A stretch of DNA of 64,000 bases from Spirochaetota bacterium (lineage in GTDB: Bacteria; Spirochaetota; UBA4802; UBA5368). The stretch covers positions 1 through 64,000 of the forward strand of contig DATIKU010000048.1 in NCBI GenBank assembly GCA_035477215.1. The letters are read 5' to 3'. This document shows positions 1 through 8,989 of the stretch, piece after piece; positions within the stretch are counted from its first letter, which is position 1, and the number at the start of each line of letters is the position of its first letter. The position numbers and the translations under genes were made by a program. Under the pieces are notes generated by a model. That model had not been told where the DNA came from and made no database searches. It saw nothing but the letters and a program-made list of their open reading frames with translations.

Positions 1-1
1 A

Positions 2-298
2 TACCAGGAATTCATCGACCGGTACGGCGAATCGGAGTTCGCGAACATGGCCTATTACCGCAGGGGCCACATACTGCAGTTTTATCTCAAACAGCACGAT
101 GAGGCCGTCGCCTGCTTCGAAACGCTGATCGGACGGTACCCAGACGCCATGACGCGCGCCGAGGCATACCTGGGCCTCGCGCGGACCTATCGCGCGATGG
201 GCAGGGAAGAAAGGGCGCTAACGATCGTCCGCACTCTGGTCGAAAAATTCCCAGATTCGCTTTCCACGGAGGAAGCGAAGATTGAATTCAAGCTCTGA
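2..298 (+). CDS. TPR-like repeat protein, C-terminal fragment
   Basis: Only the last 98 codons lie in the window; the reading frame is open to the left edge. The residues form helical pairs of the kind found in tetratricopeptide/YbgF-like repeats: one repeat around YYRRGHILQF and the next around AEAYLGLARTYRAMGREERA, ending EFKL. Such repeats mediate protein contacts, often in the periplasm, but nothing here shows the partner. The stop lies 29 bases before the next gene, whose product carries a signal peptide, so the two may be co-transcribed. The specific function is unknown. Confidence 0.75.
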   Translation, partial: YQEFIDRYGESEFANMAYYRRGHILQFYLKQHDEAVACFETLIGRYPDAMTRAEAYLGLARTYRAMGREERALTIVRTLVEKFPDSLSTEEAKIEFKL

Positions 299-327
299 AC
301 CGACAACGCCTCACGAGGACCGGAAGA

Positions 328-1353
328 ATGAAGAGAACGACAGCGCTGATACTCTCCGCTTTAACACTGTGCGCCGTTGCCGTGTTTACGGGTGACGGGC
401 TTTTAGGCCAGGCCGCGCCGGTCGCCCGCGTCCACAAAATCCAGGGGAATGAAGTCATAATCTCCGGGAAAATCGGCGAGAACCTCACCATGGGAGTGCC
501 GGTATACGTGGAGACCGAACAGGGAATCGTCGTACTCCAGGTATACTACCCGATGCAGACCATGGGCAAGTGCCGTGTAACGAAAGGCGCAATCGGATCG
601 ATCAGGCCCGGCATGGCGGTCTATCCTGGCAGAGGGCCTCAGAGGGCCGAGGCGGCGATGGGCCAGGGGGAAGTCCGGGTGATCGGCGGGATGTCGTTCG
701 TATTCGTTCGCGGCGGCGAATTCCTTATGGGTTCGCCCGAGAGCGAGGGTAACGATCACGAACGCCCGCAGCGGCGCGTGAGCGTGGACGGCTTCGCCAT
801 CGGTCTGCACGAAGTATCGCAGGAACAGTACAAGGCGATCATGGACGAGAGCCCCAGCTACTTCATCGGCGAAATTCTTCCAGTTGAAAAAGTCACCTGG
901 GACGAGGCGATGGAATTCTGCCGGCGCTTTGGGACCCGTTACGGGGTTAAGGCCCGGCTGCCGTACGAGGTGGAGTGGGAGTACGCCTGCCGCGCCGGCT
1001 CCAGGACGAGGTATTACTGGGGGGACGATCTGGATCTCGGCTACTGCTGGTACGAGCAGAACTCGACCGGCGAGACCCAGTCCTGCGCACGCAAGGACCC
1101 GAATGCCCTCGGCCTGTACGACATGATCGGCAACGTGTATGAATGGTGTATGGACTGGTACTCCTCGGATTATTACGCCACCGCCCCGGCGAAAAATCCC
1201 CGGGGGCCGGCCGAGGGCACGGAGCGCGTGATACGGGGCGGCGCCTGGTCGAGCGGCGCCGACGACCTGCGCTCGGCGATGCGCACCGGCGAGGCCCCGG
1301 GCAACCGGTTCAGCAACATCGGTTTCCGCGTGGTCATCGAGCAGCGCAGATAG
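328..1353 (+). CDS. Exported formylglycine-generating-enzyme-fold (SUMF1-like) protein
   Basis: The product is 341 residues with an N-terminal signal peptide (about residues 1-29, hydrophobic stretch LILSALTLCAVAVF). A short beta-rich region (about 33-100) precedes an FGE/SUMF1 fold (about 113-338) marked by FVRGGEFLMGS, WDEAMEFCRRF, RLPYEVEWEYACRAGS, NVYEWCMDWY and RGGAW, and closing with NIGFRVV. True sulfatase-activating FGEs have a cysteine pair in the segment after the RGGS/W motif. Here that segment (WSSGADDLRSAMRTGE) has no cysteine, so sulfatase maturation is unlikely and a binding or other catalytic role is more plausible. It probably acts in the periplasm or at the outer membrane. 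The gene lies 17 bases upstream of the DNA glycosylase gene. Confidence 0.85.
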   Translation: MKRTTALILSALTLCAVAVFTGDGLLGQAAPVARVHKIQGNEVIISGKIGENLTMGVPVYVETEQGIVVLQVYYPMQTMGKCRVTKGAIGSIRPGMAVYPGRGPQRAEAAMGQGEVRVIGGMSFVFVRGGEFLMGSPESEGNDHERPQRRVSVDGFAIGLHEVSQEQYKAIMDESPSYFIGEILPVEKVTWDEAMEFCRRFGTRYGVKARLPYEVEWEYACRAGSRTRYYWGDDLDLGYCWYEQNSTGETQSCARKDPNALGLYDMIGNVYEWCMDWYSSDYYATAPAKNPRGPAEGTERVIRGGAWSSGADDLRSAMRTGEAPGNRFSNIGFRVVIEQRR

Positions 1354-1370
1354 CCGGCATCCCGGTCGTC

Positions 1371-2030
1371 ATGCACCGCTCCACGCGCGAATTGCTCGCC
1401 GAACTCCGCGCCATCCATCGGGCGATTCGTCCCGATATAGAGCGGCAGCTCGCACGCTTCAAGGCCGTGTGGAGGGACGGCAGCGACGAGGACATCTTCT
1501 GCGAGCTGGTTTTCTGCCTTTTCACTCCGCAGTCATCCGCCCACCGCTGCTGGAACGCCGTTGAAATACTGAAGGCGAACGACCTGGTATTGCGCGGCCG
1601 GTGCGAGGAGATCAGCGAACGCATCAACATGGTGCGCTTCAGAAACAACAAGGCTATATATCTGGTAAAAGCCCGCGAACAATTCAGCAACAACGGAGAA
1701 ATGAGGATCAAAAGCATCCTCGACTCACGGTCCGACGTCTTCGAGCGCAGGAATTTTCTTGCCTCAAATGTCAAGGGGATGGGCTGGAAGGAAGCGAGTC
1801 ATTTCCTGCGCAACACGGGTTTCGGGGCAAATCTCGCCATCCTCGACCGTCATGTTTTGAAAAATCTTGTTTTGCTGGGCGTCATTCCCGATATCCCCGC
1901 ATCGCTCACGCTCCGGCGCTACCTCTATATCGAGGAGCGGATGCGCGCCTTCGCGAAGAAAATCCGCATCCCGCTCGCACACCTCGACTTCGTATTATGG
2001 TTCAGAGAGGCGGGGGACGTGTTTAAATGA
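1371..2030 (+). CDS. ogg: Ogg2-type 8-oxoguanine DNA glycosylase/AP lyase
   Basis: The product is 219 residues of helix-hairpin-helix DNA glycosylase, which removes 8-oxoguanine and nicks the abasic site in base excision repair. The helix-hairpin-helix segment GMGWKEASHFLRNTGF carries the Schiff-base lysine, followed by the catalytic aspartate in LAILDRHVLKNL, the order found in bacterial and archaeal Ogg2 enzymes. The open frame extends further upstream inside the preceding gene, but similarity to the family begins at MHRSTRELLAEL, so the ATG at 1371 is chosen. The length fits Ogg2 (about 210-220 residues). A tRNA gene follows 119 bases downstream. Confidence 0.85.
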   Translation: MHRSTRELLAELRAIHRAIRPDIERQLARFKAVWRDGSDEDIFCELVFCLFTPQSSAHRCWNAVEILKANDLVLRGRCEEISERINMVRFRNNKAIYLVKAREQFSNNGEMRIKSILDSRSDVFERRNFLASNVKGMGWKEASHFLRNTGFGANLAILDRHVLKNLVLLGVIPDIPASLTLRRYLYIEERMRAFAKKIRIPLAHLDFVLWFREAGDVFK

Positions 2031-2149
2031 GCCGGAATGTCCGCTTTATAGAACCACATCACGCCATTCCTTTATTTTTTACACCCGTTCGCAATATTTT
2101 TGTTTACACTCGAAGCGGCGAAAGTATAATTTGGTCTGCTTTCAAAGCA

Positions 2150-2224
2150 CGGGGCGTAGCGCAGTCCGGTTAGCGCACATGACTGGGGGTCATGGGGTCG
2201 GAGGTTCAAATCCTCTCGCCCCGA
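2150..2224 (+). tRNA. tRNA-Pro (anticodon GGG)
   Basis: A complete cloverleaf can be folded by eye. The acceptor stem CGGGGCG pairs fully with CGCCCCG, followed by discriminator A. The D stem is GCGC/GCGC, the anticodon stem CATGA/TCATG with loop CTGGGGG placing GGG at positions 34-36, the variable loop GGGTC, and the T arm GGAGG-TTCAAAT-CCTCT. The gene does not encode the 3' CCA. Its length is 75 nt. Confidence 0.95.
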
Positions 2225-2571
2225 AGCTTGGGGTTCAATTTTCGTATCGCAAGGGAGAGCGCCTCTCTGATGGAGAGTGACTGTCGTATACCACAGCCGT
2301 CGTTGACCGGAAGAGAGAAATCCCGCCATGCCAGCGCCGTGCCGCGGCCTTCGAGCAGATCGTCCGACATTGTTGCGAACACAACCGCGCCATCATCTCA
2401 ACGTGTCGCATTTAAGGAAACCCCCGAAGCCGGAATCCGCCCTCATGTCCGGAAATGACGGTCCGGCGGGCCTTGCCCGGCGGAAGCCCGGTCGCCGATT
2501 ATTTCGGCTTGGAATGAGTATATTTTTCTTTTTGTGATAGACTGAGCTCATCGAGGGAGGCAATCGGACAA
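2225..2571. other. Intergenic region without a recognisable gene
   Basis: These 347 bases lie between tRNA-Pro and the EIIA-zinc-ribbon gene. Two short open frames here (about 70-90 codons) are Arg/Pro-rich with no recognisable motif and no convincing ribosome binding site. The ribosome binding site of the next gene (GGGAGG, 2555-2560) is clear. A TTGGAA at 2509-2514 could be a -35 element, but no -10 lies at the right distance. Confidence 0.5.
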
Positions 2572-3390
2572 ATGATTCTGGAAAACTATCTTGATAAAAC
2601 GCAGGTCTTCTTTCTGAAGAACACCGAAAAGCAGATGGTCATAAAGGAGATGCTTCAGCGCCTTGAAAAGCTGGGGCGCATCGAACATTCGGACCGCTAT
2701 TACGCGCAGGTGATCCACCGCGAGTCGCTCGAGAACACCGGCATCGGAGCGGGGCTCGCCATCCCGCACGCAAGGACCGATTCGGTGCACAACTTCATCT
2801 CCATACTCGGCGTTTCGACCGGGGGGATCGATTACCAGTCGTTCGACAACGCCCCGGTACGGTACGTTCTGCTCAGCATTTTCCCCACCGACATGAGCAC
2901 CAAGTACCTCTACCTGGTTGGAATGATGTCACGGATATTCTCGAACGATGAAAAACGAAAGGAGCTTGACGAGGCGACGACCCCGGCCAAGGTCTACTCG
3001 AAACTCACGAAGAACTCCAGACAGTATTTCGAGAGCATTTCGCAGAAGGAGGAACCGGGCTCCGAAAGCGCCGTGAACCTCTCCAACGTTCCATCTTTCG
3101 ACCTCGACCTACTCATCCGCCTCGACAGCCTTTACCGCCTCTACGACGAAGATAAAAGCATCGATTCGACCGGCAAAAAAATCGAAGGCCTGCGCAAGCT
3201 CATCGACAACCGTTCGCTCACCTATTACGAGCGCATGCGCAAGAAGTGCCAGAACCCCTTCGCCATCATCGACAAGAGCAGCTGCAGCGGTTGTCATCTC
3301 GAGATCCCGCCCATTTATCTCAAGCAGATCCGTGAATCCATGGGCATTTCGGTGTGCACGCACTGCGGAAGGTTTCTGATCATACTCTGA
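2572..3390 (+). CDS. PTS EIIA (EIIA-Ntr/fructose type) domain fused to a C4 zinc ribbon
   Basis: The product is 272 residues. The N-terminal part (about 1-155) is a PTS_EIIA_2 domain, with the phosphorylatable histidine in GLAIPHARTDSVHNF. A linker and short coiled region (about 165-225) lead to a C-terminal zf-RING_7-type zinc ribbon, CSGCHLEIPP through CTHCGRFLI. That ribbon is normally found in small nucleic-acid-binding proteins preceded by a long coiled coil. EIIA-Ntr proteins take phosphate from NPr and regulate nitrogen, potassium and envelope functions rather than transport sugar. The fusion suggests phosphorylation-controlled binding to nucleic acid or to a protein, which is inference. 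No EI, HPr/NPr or permease gene is nearby. A strong ribosome binding site precedes the ATG and a strong terminator follows. Confidence 0.85.
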   Translation: MILENYLDKTQVFFLKNTEKQMVIKEMLQRLEKLGRIEHSDRYYAQVIHRESLENTGIGAGLAIPHARTDSVHNFISILGVSTGGIDYQSFDNAPVRYVLLSIFPTDMSTKYLYLVGMMSRIFSNDEKRKELDEATTPAKVYSKLTKNSRQYFESISQKEEPGSESAVNLSNVPSFDLDLLIRLDSLYRLYDEDKSIDSTGKKIEGLRKLIDNRSLTYYERMRKKCQNPFAIIDKSSCSGCHLEIPPIYLKQIRESMGISVCTHCGRFLIIL

Positions 3391-3398
3391 AGACGCGC

Positions 3399-3425
3399 GG
3401 CGCCCGGTAGTCCGGGCGCCTTTTA
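3399..3425 (+). terminator. Rho-independent terminator after the EIIA-zinc-ribbon gene
   Basis: A perfect 9-bp stem (GGCGCCCGG / CCGGGCGCC) with a TAGT loop is followed by TTTTA. It begins 8 bases past the stop codon and separates this gene from the convergent cardiolipin synthase gene. Confidence 0.85.
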
Positions 3426-3432
3426 TCAAGTC

Positions 3433-4707
3433 CTACAACAGGTTTCTGAAGCGGTAAAAAAACCACTCGAGCAGGAAGTTCCACACCGATCGCTTTCTCC
3501 AGTTTTCGAGCCGCATCTCCACGCTCTTCTTTAGGTCCGCGAAGAACACCCGCTCCATTTCGTCGCCGAACGGCTGGTCGAGGATTATGGCGTTGAGCTC
3601 GAGATTGCGCGAAAAACTCCTGCGGTCGATGTTCGACGAGCCCACGGTCGACCAGATACCGTCAATCACCGCCGTCTTGGCGTGCAGCACCGAGCGCGCA
3701 TATTCGTACACACGGATGCCATGCCGCAAGTACCGCTTGAAAAGGTAGCGGCTGGCATGCTGGACGATTGCCATGTCGCTCTTCCCCGGCAAAAGCAGCC
3801 GTACGTCGACGCCGCGTTTAACCGCACGCACCAGCGCCCGGTAGATCCTCGCATCGGGGATGAAGTACGCGTTGGTGATATAAATGGACTGCTTGGCGAA
3901 ATTTATGGCGGAGATATACGACTCCTGTATCGGCTTCACCTGCCTTCGCGACTTGCTGCAGAGCACCATGAGGAGCTTTTTGCCCGGTTCGTTCATATTG
4001 GGAAAATGCCGCGAGATGTCGACGACGGCACCGCCGTAGCGATACCAGTTCTCGAAGAAGAAAAACTGGACATCGCGGACCGCCGGCCCTTCTATTCTCA
4101 GATGGGTGTCGCGCCAGTTGCCTCCCTTGTACCTGCGCCCCGCGTATTCGTTGCCGATGTTCATCCCGCCCACGAACGCCGTCCGTCCGTCAACCACCAG
4201 GAGCTTGCGATGGTCGCGCATGTCGAGGTTGAAGTATTTCCTCCAGGGAATGATCGGATGAAACTCGATGACCTCGACGCCGCCCGTGCGCATGAAAGCG
4301 AACAGGGCCAAAGATGTGCCGATACAACCGACCGCGTCGTAGATTACGTTGACCTCGACGCCCTTTTTCGCCTTCTTTACGAGGAGCTCGGCGATCATCC
4401 AGCCGACCGCGTCGCTGTTGAAGATATAGGTCTCGAGATTGACGCTCCACCGTGCGGAGTTGATTGCATTCACGAATTCATCGAAGCAGGCGTCGCCCGA
4501 GGTCAGCAGCCTCACGCGGTTTCCGCCCGAAAGCCCGCCTATCCGCAGGCGCCTCATCTCGCTTAAAAAGCCAGGAAGAAAGAACCTGTTTTTAAAACGG
4601 GCGAGCGCCTCCTTCGCCTGCCTGCCGGCCTTAAGCGCCCGCGGCAGGGGGCCGTCAAGCCCGCGTTTTTCTTCCCGGGGCCGGTTGTTTCGGTTTTTAT
4701 TTCGCAT
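3433..4707 (-). CDS. cls: Cardiolipin synthase, phospholipase D family
   Basis: The product is 424 residues. It would transfer a phosphatidyl group between phosphatidylglycerol molecules (or a related donor) to make cardiolipin in the inner membrane. Two HKD motifs are visible: HRKLLVVDGRTAFVGGMN (His near residue 165) and HAKTAVIDGIWSTVGSSN (His near 340), each with the GG/GS-N continuation typical of the family. There is no N-terminal pair of transmembrane helices as in ClsA; the layout resembles the shorter ClsB/ClsC group, with a basic N-terminal tail. The C-terminus (WNFLLEWFFYRFRNLL) is aromatic and could form an amphipathic membrane anchor. It lies 44 bases downstream of clpC on the same strand. 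Confidence 0.9.
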   Translation of the reverse strand: MRNKNRNNRPREEKRGLDGPLPRALKAGRQAKEALARFKNRFFLPGFLSEMRRLRIGGLSGGNRVRLLTSGDACFDEFVNAINSARWSVNLETYIFNSDAVGWMIAELLVKKAKKGVEVNVIYDAVGCIGTSLALFAFMRTGGVEVIEFHPIIPWRKYFNLDMRDHRKLLVVDGRTAFVGGMNIGNEYAGRRYKGGNWRDTHLRIEGPAVRDVQFFFFENWYRYGGAVVDISRHFPNMNEPGKKLLMVLCSKSRRQVKPIQESYISAINFAKQSIYITNAYFIPDARIYRALVRAVKRGVDVRLLLPGKSDMAIVQHASRYLFKRYLRHGIRVYEYARSVLHAKTAVIDGIWSTVGSSNIDRRSFSRNLELNAIILDQPFGDEMERVFFADLKKSVEMRLENWRKRSVWNFLLEWFFYRFRNLL

Positions 4708-4751
4708 GGCATGGGGTTAGACGTGATCGCATGGTGCGCGGTGTGTACGCT

Positions 4752-7223
4752 TCAGGAGACACCGGCCGGCTCTCTGGCGGGTTTTTCGGGTTTTGACGGG
4801 CCGTCCTCAATGGGCTTGAAACTGATCGAACGGGCTTTTACCGACACCCGTATCCTCGTGCTGTCGCCAAGGCTTCCCCTCAAGAGCTCCATGGCCAGCG
4901 CGTCCTCAACCTCGCCCTGCACCACCCTGCGCAGGTAGCGGGCGCCGAATTTTTCATTGAAGCCTTTTTCGGCGAGATGGCGTTTTGCCGCGGGCGAAAA
5001 GACGAGCTCGAGGCCCCGTTCCCTGAGACGATCGTTAAGCTCGCGGAGCATGAGGTCCACTATTTTACGTATGTGCTTCTGGTCGAGCCGGTGGAAATAT
5101 ACGACTTCGTCGATACGGTTAAGAAACTCCGGACTGAAGAGATGCTTAAGCTCGTCGTACACCTTTTCGCGCCCGTCCTCCGCGGCCGTCCGCTCCCCGG
5201 AGAAACCCATTTTACCCATTCTCTGGAATTCGCGGTTGCCCACGTTCGAGGTCATGATTATGACCGCGTCCCTGAAGCTGATTGACGAGCCGAAACTGTC
5301 CGTAAGTTCTCCCTCTTCGAGTACTTGGAGCAGGATGTTGAACACGTCCGGGTGGGCCTTTTCGATTTCGTCGAACAGCACCACCGAATACGGTTTGCGC
5401 TTGATCTTTTCGGTAAGCTGGCCGCCGTCGTCATAGCCCACGTATCCGGGAGGCGCTCCGATGATGCGCGATACCGAATGCTTTTCCATGTATTCGGACA
5501 TGTCGAGCCTGATGAGGGCGTTCTCGTCTTCGAAGAGGAACTCGGCGAGCGCCCTGGCGAGTTCCGACTTCCCAACGCCCGTGGGCCCAAGGAATATGAA
5601 CGAGCCGATAGGCCTCCTTCCGCTTCGAAGCCCCGTGCGCGAGCGCCGTATGGCCTTGCTTATCACCTTTATCGGCGCGTCCTGGCCGATTATCCGCCGG
5701 TGAAGCTCCTCCTCCATTCGCAGGAGGCGCCGCGTTTCGGTCTCCTCGAGCCGTTCCACGGGAATGCCCGTCCACTGCATGACGATGTCCGCTATCTGTT
5801 CCGAATCGACAACTATCGCGTACTCGTTCGCCTTGCGCTGCCAGTCGCCGGTTTTCGCCGTCAGGACGTTCTTCTTCTCACGAATAACGTCGCGAAGCCC
5901 AGCCGCCGCCTCGTACTCCTGGGACTTCACGAGATCGTTCTTCCTGTCGTTGAGAGCGTTGATCTCGTCTTCGAGCTCCTTTATATTGGAGGGCTTGTCG
6001 CAGTTCTCGAGTCGAGCCTTGGAGCCCGCCTCGTCGATGAGGTCGATCGCCTTGTCCGGGAGGAAGCGGTCGTGAATGTACCGGCTGGCAAGGTGCACGG
6101 CCTTGCGAAGCGACTCGTCGGTAAACCTGACCATATGGTGGGTCTCGTACCGCGCCCGGAGCCCCTTTAGTATCTCGATCGTTTCGTCGACCGTCGGCTC
6201 CTTTACGATTACGGTCTGGAACCGGCGCTCGAGGGCGGCGTCTTTTTCGATATGCATTTTATACTCGTTGAGCGTCGTCGCCCCCACGCACTGGAGCTCG
6301 CCGCGCGCGAGCGCGGGCTTCAGTATGTTGGCCGCGTCGACCGCTCCCTCGGCCGCGCCGGCGCCGATGATGGTGTGCAGTTCGTCGATGAAGATGATGA
6401 CGTTTTCGGCAGCGCGGATCTCCTTCATGATGCGCTTGAGGCGCTCCTCGAACTCGCCGCGGTACTTGGTGCCCGCCACCACCGCCGCGATATCGAGCGC
6501 CAGCACCCGTTTGTTCTGAAGCGGCTCGGGCACCTGCCGGGTGACGATGCGCTGGGCAAGCCCCTCCACGATGGCGGTCTTGCCGACGCCCGCCTCGCCG
6601 ATGAGCACCGGGTTGTTCTTCGTCTTGCGTGAGAGTATGCGGATTACCCGGTCGACCTCCTTTGCTCGACCCACAACGGGATCGAGCCTGTCCTCCGAGG
6701 CGAGCGCGGTGAGATTCTGGGCGAACTCGTCGAGGGTCGGGGTCTTGGTTTTTTCCGGTATCTTCTCTCCGGAGACCGAAACGGACTGAATGCCGAGAAT
6801 CTTTAGTATCTCGGCCCGCAGCACGCCGTATTCGATCCCCGATTTAACCAGGTCGTCGATCCCGGCGCAGGTACCGTCCTTGAAGATCGCCATCAGCAGG
6901 TGTTCGGTGCCGATGTAATTATTTTTAAGCCTGCGGGCCTCATCGCGCGCCGTTTCGATGATCTTGTTATAGCGGGAGCTTACTGGAACGTTCCCGAGAA
7001 TGATGGTGGTGCCCGATTTGCGTATCGACTGTTCTATGTTTTTCCTGAGCACGTCGAAATTGACGCCGAGGCTTTTAAGTATCCGGGCGGCCACCGAATC
7101 GTCGTCTTTTAGAAGCGCAAGAAAGATGTGCTCCGGCCCCAGGGAATCGGAGTTCAGGCGCCGCCCTTCGGACTGGGCGTACACCTCGAGTACCTTCTTC
7201 GACCGTTTGGTAAAATCGTACAT
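4752..7223 (-). CDS. clpC: ClpC-type AAA+ unfoldase
   Basis: This is an unfoldase that feeds substrates to ClpP. The product is 823 residues from the second ATG, chosen because GGAG lies 9 bases upstream of it; the first ATG at 7229 would be only 3 bases from that site. Family order is complete: a double Clp N-domain (about 1-145), the first AAA module with Walker A GEAGVGKT (about 209), a UVR/coiled middle segment ([18 protein letters not shown], about 420-450) and the second AAA module with Walker A GPTGVGKS (about 546). The middle UVR segment separates ClpC from ClpA and ClpB. In Firmicutes the N-domain reads phosphoarginine tags made by McsB, and mcsB and mcsA lie directly upstream here. 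Confidence 0.95.
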   Translation of the reverse strand: MYDFTKRSKKVLEVYAQSEGRRLNSDSLGPEHIFLALLKDDDSVAARILKSLGVNFDVLRKNIEQSIRKSGTTIILGNVPVSSRYNKIIETARDEARRLKNNYIGTEHLLMAIFKDGTCAGIDDLVKSGIEYGVLRAEILKILGIQSVSVSGEKIPEKTKTPTLDEFAQNLTALASEDRLDPVVGRAKEVDRVIRILSRKTKNNPVLIGEAGVGKTAIVEGLAQRIVTRQVPEPLQNKRVLALDIAAVVAGTKYRGEFEERLKRIMKEIRAAENVIIFIDELHTIIGAGAAEGAVDAANILKPALARGELQCVGATTLNEYKMHIEKDAALERRFQTVIVKEPTVDETIEILKGLRARYETHHMVRFTDESLRKAVHLASRYIHDRFLPDKAIDLIDEAGSKARLENCDKPSNIKELEDEINALNDRKNDLVKSQEYEAAAGLRDVIREKKNVLTAKTGDWQRKANEYAIVVDSEQIADIVMQWTGIPVERLEETETRRLLRMEEELHRRIIGQDAPIKVISKAIRRSRTGLRSGRRPIGSFIFLGPTGVGKSELARALAEFLFEDENALIRLDMSEYMEKHSVSRIIGAPPGYVGYDDGGQLTEKIKRKPYSVVLFDEIEKAHPDVFNILLQVLEEGELTDSFGSSISFRDAVIIMTSNVGNREFQRMGKMGFSGERTAAEDGREKVYDELKHLFSPEFLNRIDEVVYFHRLDQKHIRKIVDLMLRELNDRLRERGLELVFSPAAKRHLAEKGFNEKFGARYLRRVVQGEVEDALAMELLRGSLGDSTRIRVSVKARSISFKPIEDGPSKPEKPAREPAGVS

Positions 7224-7238
7224 TCCCATTTACTCCGC

Positions 7239-8279
7239 CTATTTGAACCGATCGCGCAGAAAGTCGGCCCGGTAACTGTCGCAATCGAAAGCGCTTCCGA
7301 ACAGCCTCCGGGCGCTCTTCTGCAGATGCGACCACTGCACGGTAACCATTAAATCATTTATCCTGTGTAAATCAATATTTTTTATGATCGATAATATCAC
7401 GCCGAGCCTGATGTTTGAAAGGTGCTCCATGGCGTCGGGATAGCTCAGGATACGGGAATGCTGCAGCACGCCGTAAGAACGCCAGATCCTGTCCTCCATC
7501 TGGCGGGAATGCTGCATGAGATAGTCGTCCCGCGCCTCGTTCTCCATATCGATAACCATGGCGACAACCTCGTCCAGCTCCTCCAGGATGTCCACCTCCG
7601 ATTTGCCAAGCGAAACACGGTTGGATATCTGGTACATGCAGGCGACGGTCTTGCCTCCGTCCCCCGCCGAGCCGCGCATTTCGGCCCCGTAATCGCGGAC
7701 CACCCGCGTGACGTCCGCGATGGAGCGCATAAAGGTGAGCGTGGGAAGGTGCATCATGGCCGATATTCGAAGTCCCGTGCCCAGGTTGGAGGGGCACGCG
7801 GTCAGATAGCCGTAATCGTCCGAATACGCGTAGGCGGCGAGTTGATTGAGCGCGTCATCAAGCCTGTCGGCGAGCCTGAAGGTCTCCATCACCTGAAAAC
7901 CCGGATTGATGACCTGAATACGGAAATGGTCCTCCTCGTTGACCATTATCACGAAATTCCTTTTTTCTCCGAGGACCACCGAACAGTTGGGGGCCGTTTC
8001 CATTTCGCCGGTGATGATGTTTCTCTCGCGCAGAAAGCGCTTTTCGTCGGGGTCCAGGCCCTCGAGCCTGAGGAGTCGTGCGCCATCATGGAGGGACATA
8101 TCGGCCGCGAACCGCTCGATAACGGAGTTGATTAACCGGAGGTCGCCGTCGTCCTGCCGCCGGGGGAAGCTCACCGCGGCGAGGTTTCTCGCAAGGCGCA
8201 CCCTGGTCGACAATACGACATCGCCGCTGGGCCCCTGTCCCGTCCAGAAGCCCGGTTTCTCAAAAATATCCTCGAACAT
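7239..8279 (-). CDS. mcsB: Protein-arginine kinase McsB
   Basis: The product is 346 residues of the phosphagen-kinase fold. It phosphorylates arginines of misfolded proteins using ATP and so marks them for ClpC-ClpP. The signature STRVRLARN near the N-terminus (ATP binding) and the guanidino-kinase motif NEEDHFRIQV (about 113-122) are both present. The length fits bacterial McsB and lacks the N-terminal domain of creatine and arginine kinases. The gene lies 12 bases downstream of mcsA and 9-15 bases upstream of clpC, so the three form one operon. No CtsR gene, the usual Firmicutes repressor and fourth member, is present. Confidence 0.95.
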   Translation of the reverse strand: MFEDIFEKPGFWTGQGPSGDVVLSTRVRLARNLAAVSFPRRQDDGDLRLINSVIERFAADMSLHDGARLLRLEGLDPDEKRFLRERNIITGEMETAPNCSVVLGEKRNFVIMVNEEDHFRIQVINPGFQVMETFRLADRLDDALNQLAAYAYSDDYGYLTACPSNLGTGLRISAMMHLPTLTFMRSIADVTRVVRDYGAEMRGSAGDGGKTVACMYQISNRVSLGKSEVDILEELDEVVAMVIDMENEARDDYLMQHSRQMEDRIWRSYGVLQHSRILSYPDAMEHLSNIRLGVILSIIKNIDLHRINDLMVTVQWSHLQKSARRLFGSAFDCDSYRADFLRDRFK

Positions 8280-8291
8280 CGCCGGGCCCCG

Positions 8292-8825
8292 CTACTGGGC
8301 GGTCTCACTGTCGCGTATCTTGTCCCGCAGCACGGCCGCCTCCTCGTACCGCTCCTCCTCGACCGCTTTGTCCAGCTTCTTCATTAAATCCGAGAGGACG
8401 TCCGTCTTTTCGGCGACATTTACGCTTTTATCGAACAGGACCCTGACGGGCGTCTTCATCTCGATATAGTTAAGCGGCATCTTTCCGACGTGGCGTTTCT
8501 CGCCGTGGTAATTAACGACAACCGGATCGAGAGTGGACCGCAGGTAACGGTAGCACTCCGGACAGCCGAGCTTGCCGGTTTTCTTGTAGTCAAGGAATGT
8601 AAAACCGCATCCGCGACAGCGATTGGGATCGACCATGCCTCCCGCCTCTTCGACATCGAGGAAGGAGAGCATATCGGGAACCGTAAGATTGAAATTGGCG
8701 AGTTTGGAGTTGAGCCCGATCTCGCGCGCGCACGATTCGCACAGGTGCACCTCGGATTTTACGTTCTTGATGATTTCCGTAAGATGCACCGTGGCTTCGT
8801 TATGTTTGCATTTTTCACAGAACAT
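8292..8825 (-). CDS. mcsA: McsA-like UVR-domain zinc protein, activator of McsB
   Basis: The product is 177 residues. The N-terminal treble of Cys pairs (CEKCKHNEA, CESCAREIG, then CRGCGFTF and CPEC) would bind zinc. The C-terminal UVR motif (DKAVEEERYEEAAVLRDKIR, about 151-170) is the ClpC/UvrB interaction element. In Firmicutes McsA stimulates the arginine-kinase activity of McsB and forms a complex with it. It is the first gene of the mcsA-mcsB-clpC operon, with a plausible promoter about 60 bases upstream. No CtsR box (repeated GGTCAAA) or CIRCE element can be seen. Confidence 0.92.
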   Translation of the reverse strand: MFCEKCKHNEATVHLTEIIKNVKSEVHLCESCAREIGLNSKLANFNLTVPDMLSFLDVEEAGGMVDPNRCRGCGFTFLDYKKTGKLGCPECYRYLRSTLDPVVVNYHGEKRHVGKMPLNYIEMKTPVRVLFDKSVNVAEKTDVLSDLMKKLDKAVEEERYEEAAVLRDKIRDSETAQ

Positions 8826-8881
8826 ACGACCTCTTCAGCGGAAGGTTCATCCATCCGAATCACTCCGCTCTGATTAAGTGT

Positions 8882-8909
8882 ATAATAGATCGAGTATCTT
8901 GTCTACCAA
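8882..8909 (-). promoter_or_regulatory. Candidate sigma-70-like promoter of mcsA-mcsB-clpC
   Basis: On the minus strand a -35-like TTGGTA (8909-8904) is followed after 16 bases by a -10-like TATTAT (8887-8882). It lies about 60 bases upstream of mcsA. An overlapping alternative (TAGACA/TATACA) is also possible. Confidence 0.45.
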
Positions 8910-8989
8910 AATTATCACCTTATTTCGGGCCCCTTAACAGCCGGCCTCCCCGGATTCGTTATCAAAACAACCCGATATCCCGATTTTTA

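Noticed and set aside
1143-1370. Longer start for the Ogg2 gene inside the FGE-fold gene
   Set aside because: The extra residues are the out-of-frame FGE sequence and family similarity begins at the ATG at 1371.
8826-8930. CtsR or CIRCE operator upstream of mcsA
   Set aside because: No GGTCAAA heptad repeat or TTAGCACTC-N9-GAGTGCTAA was found.
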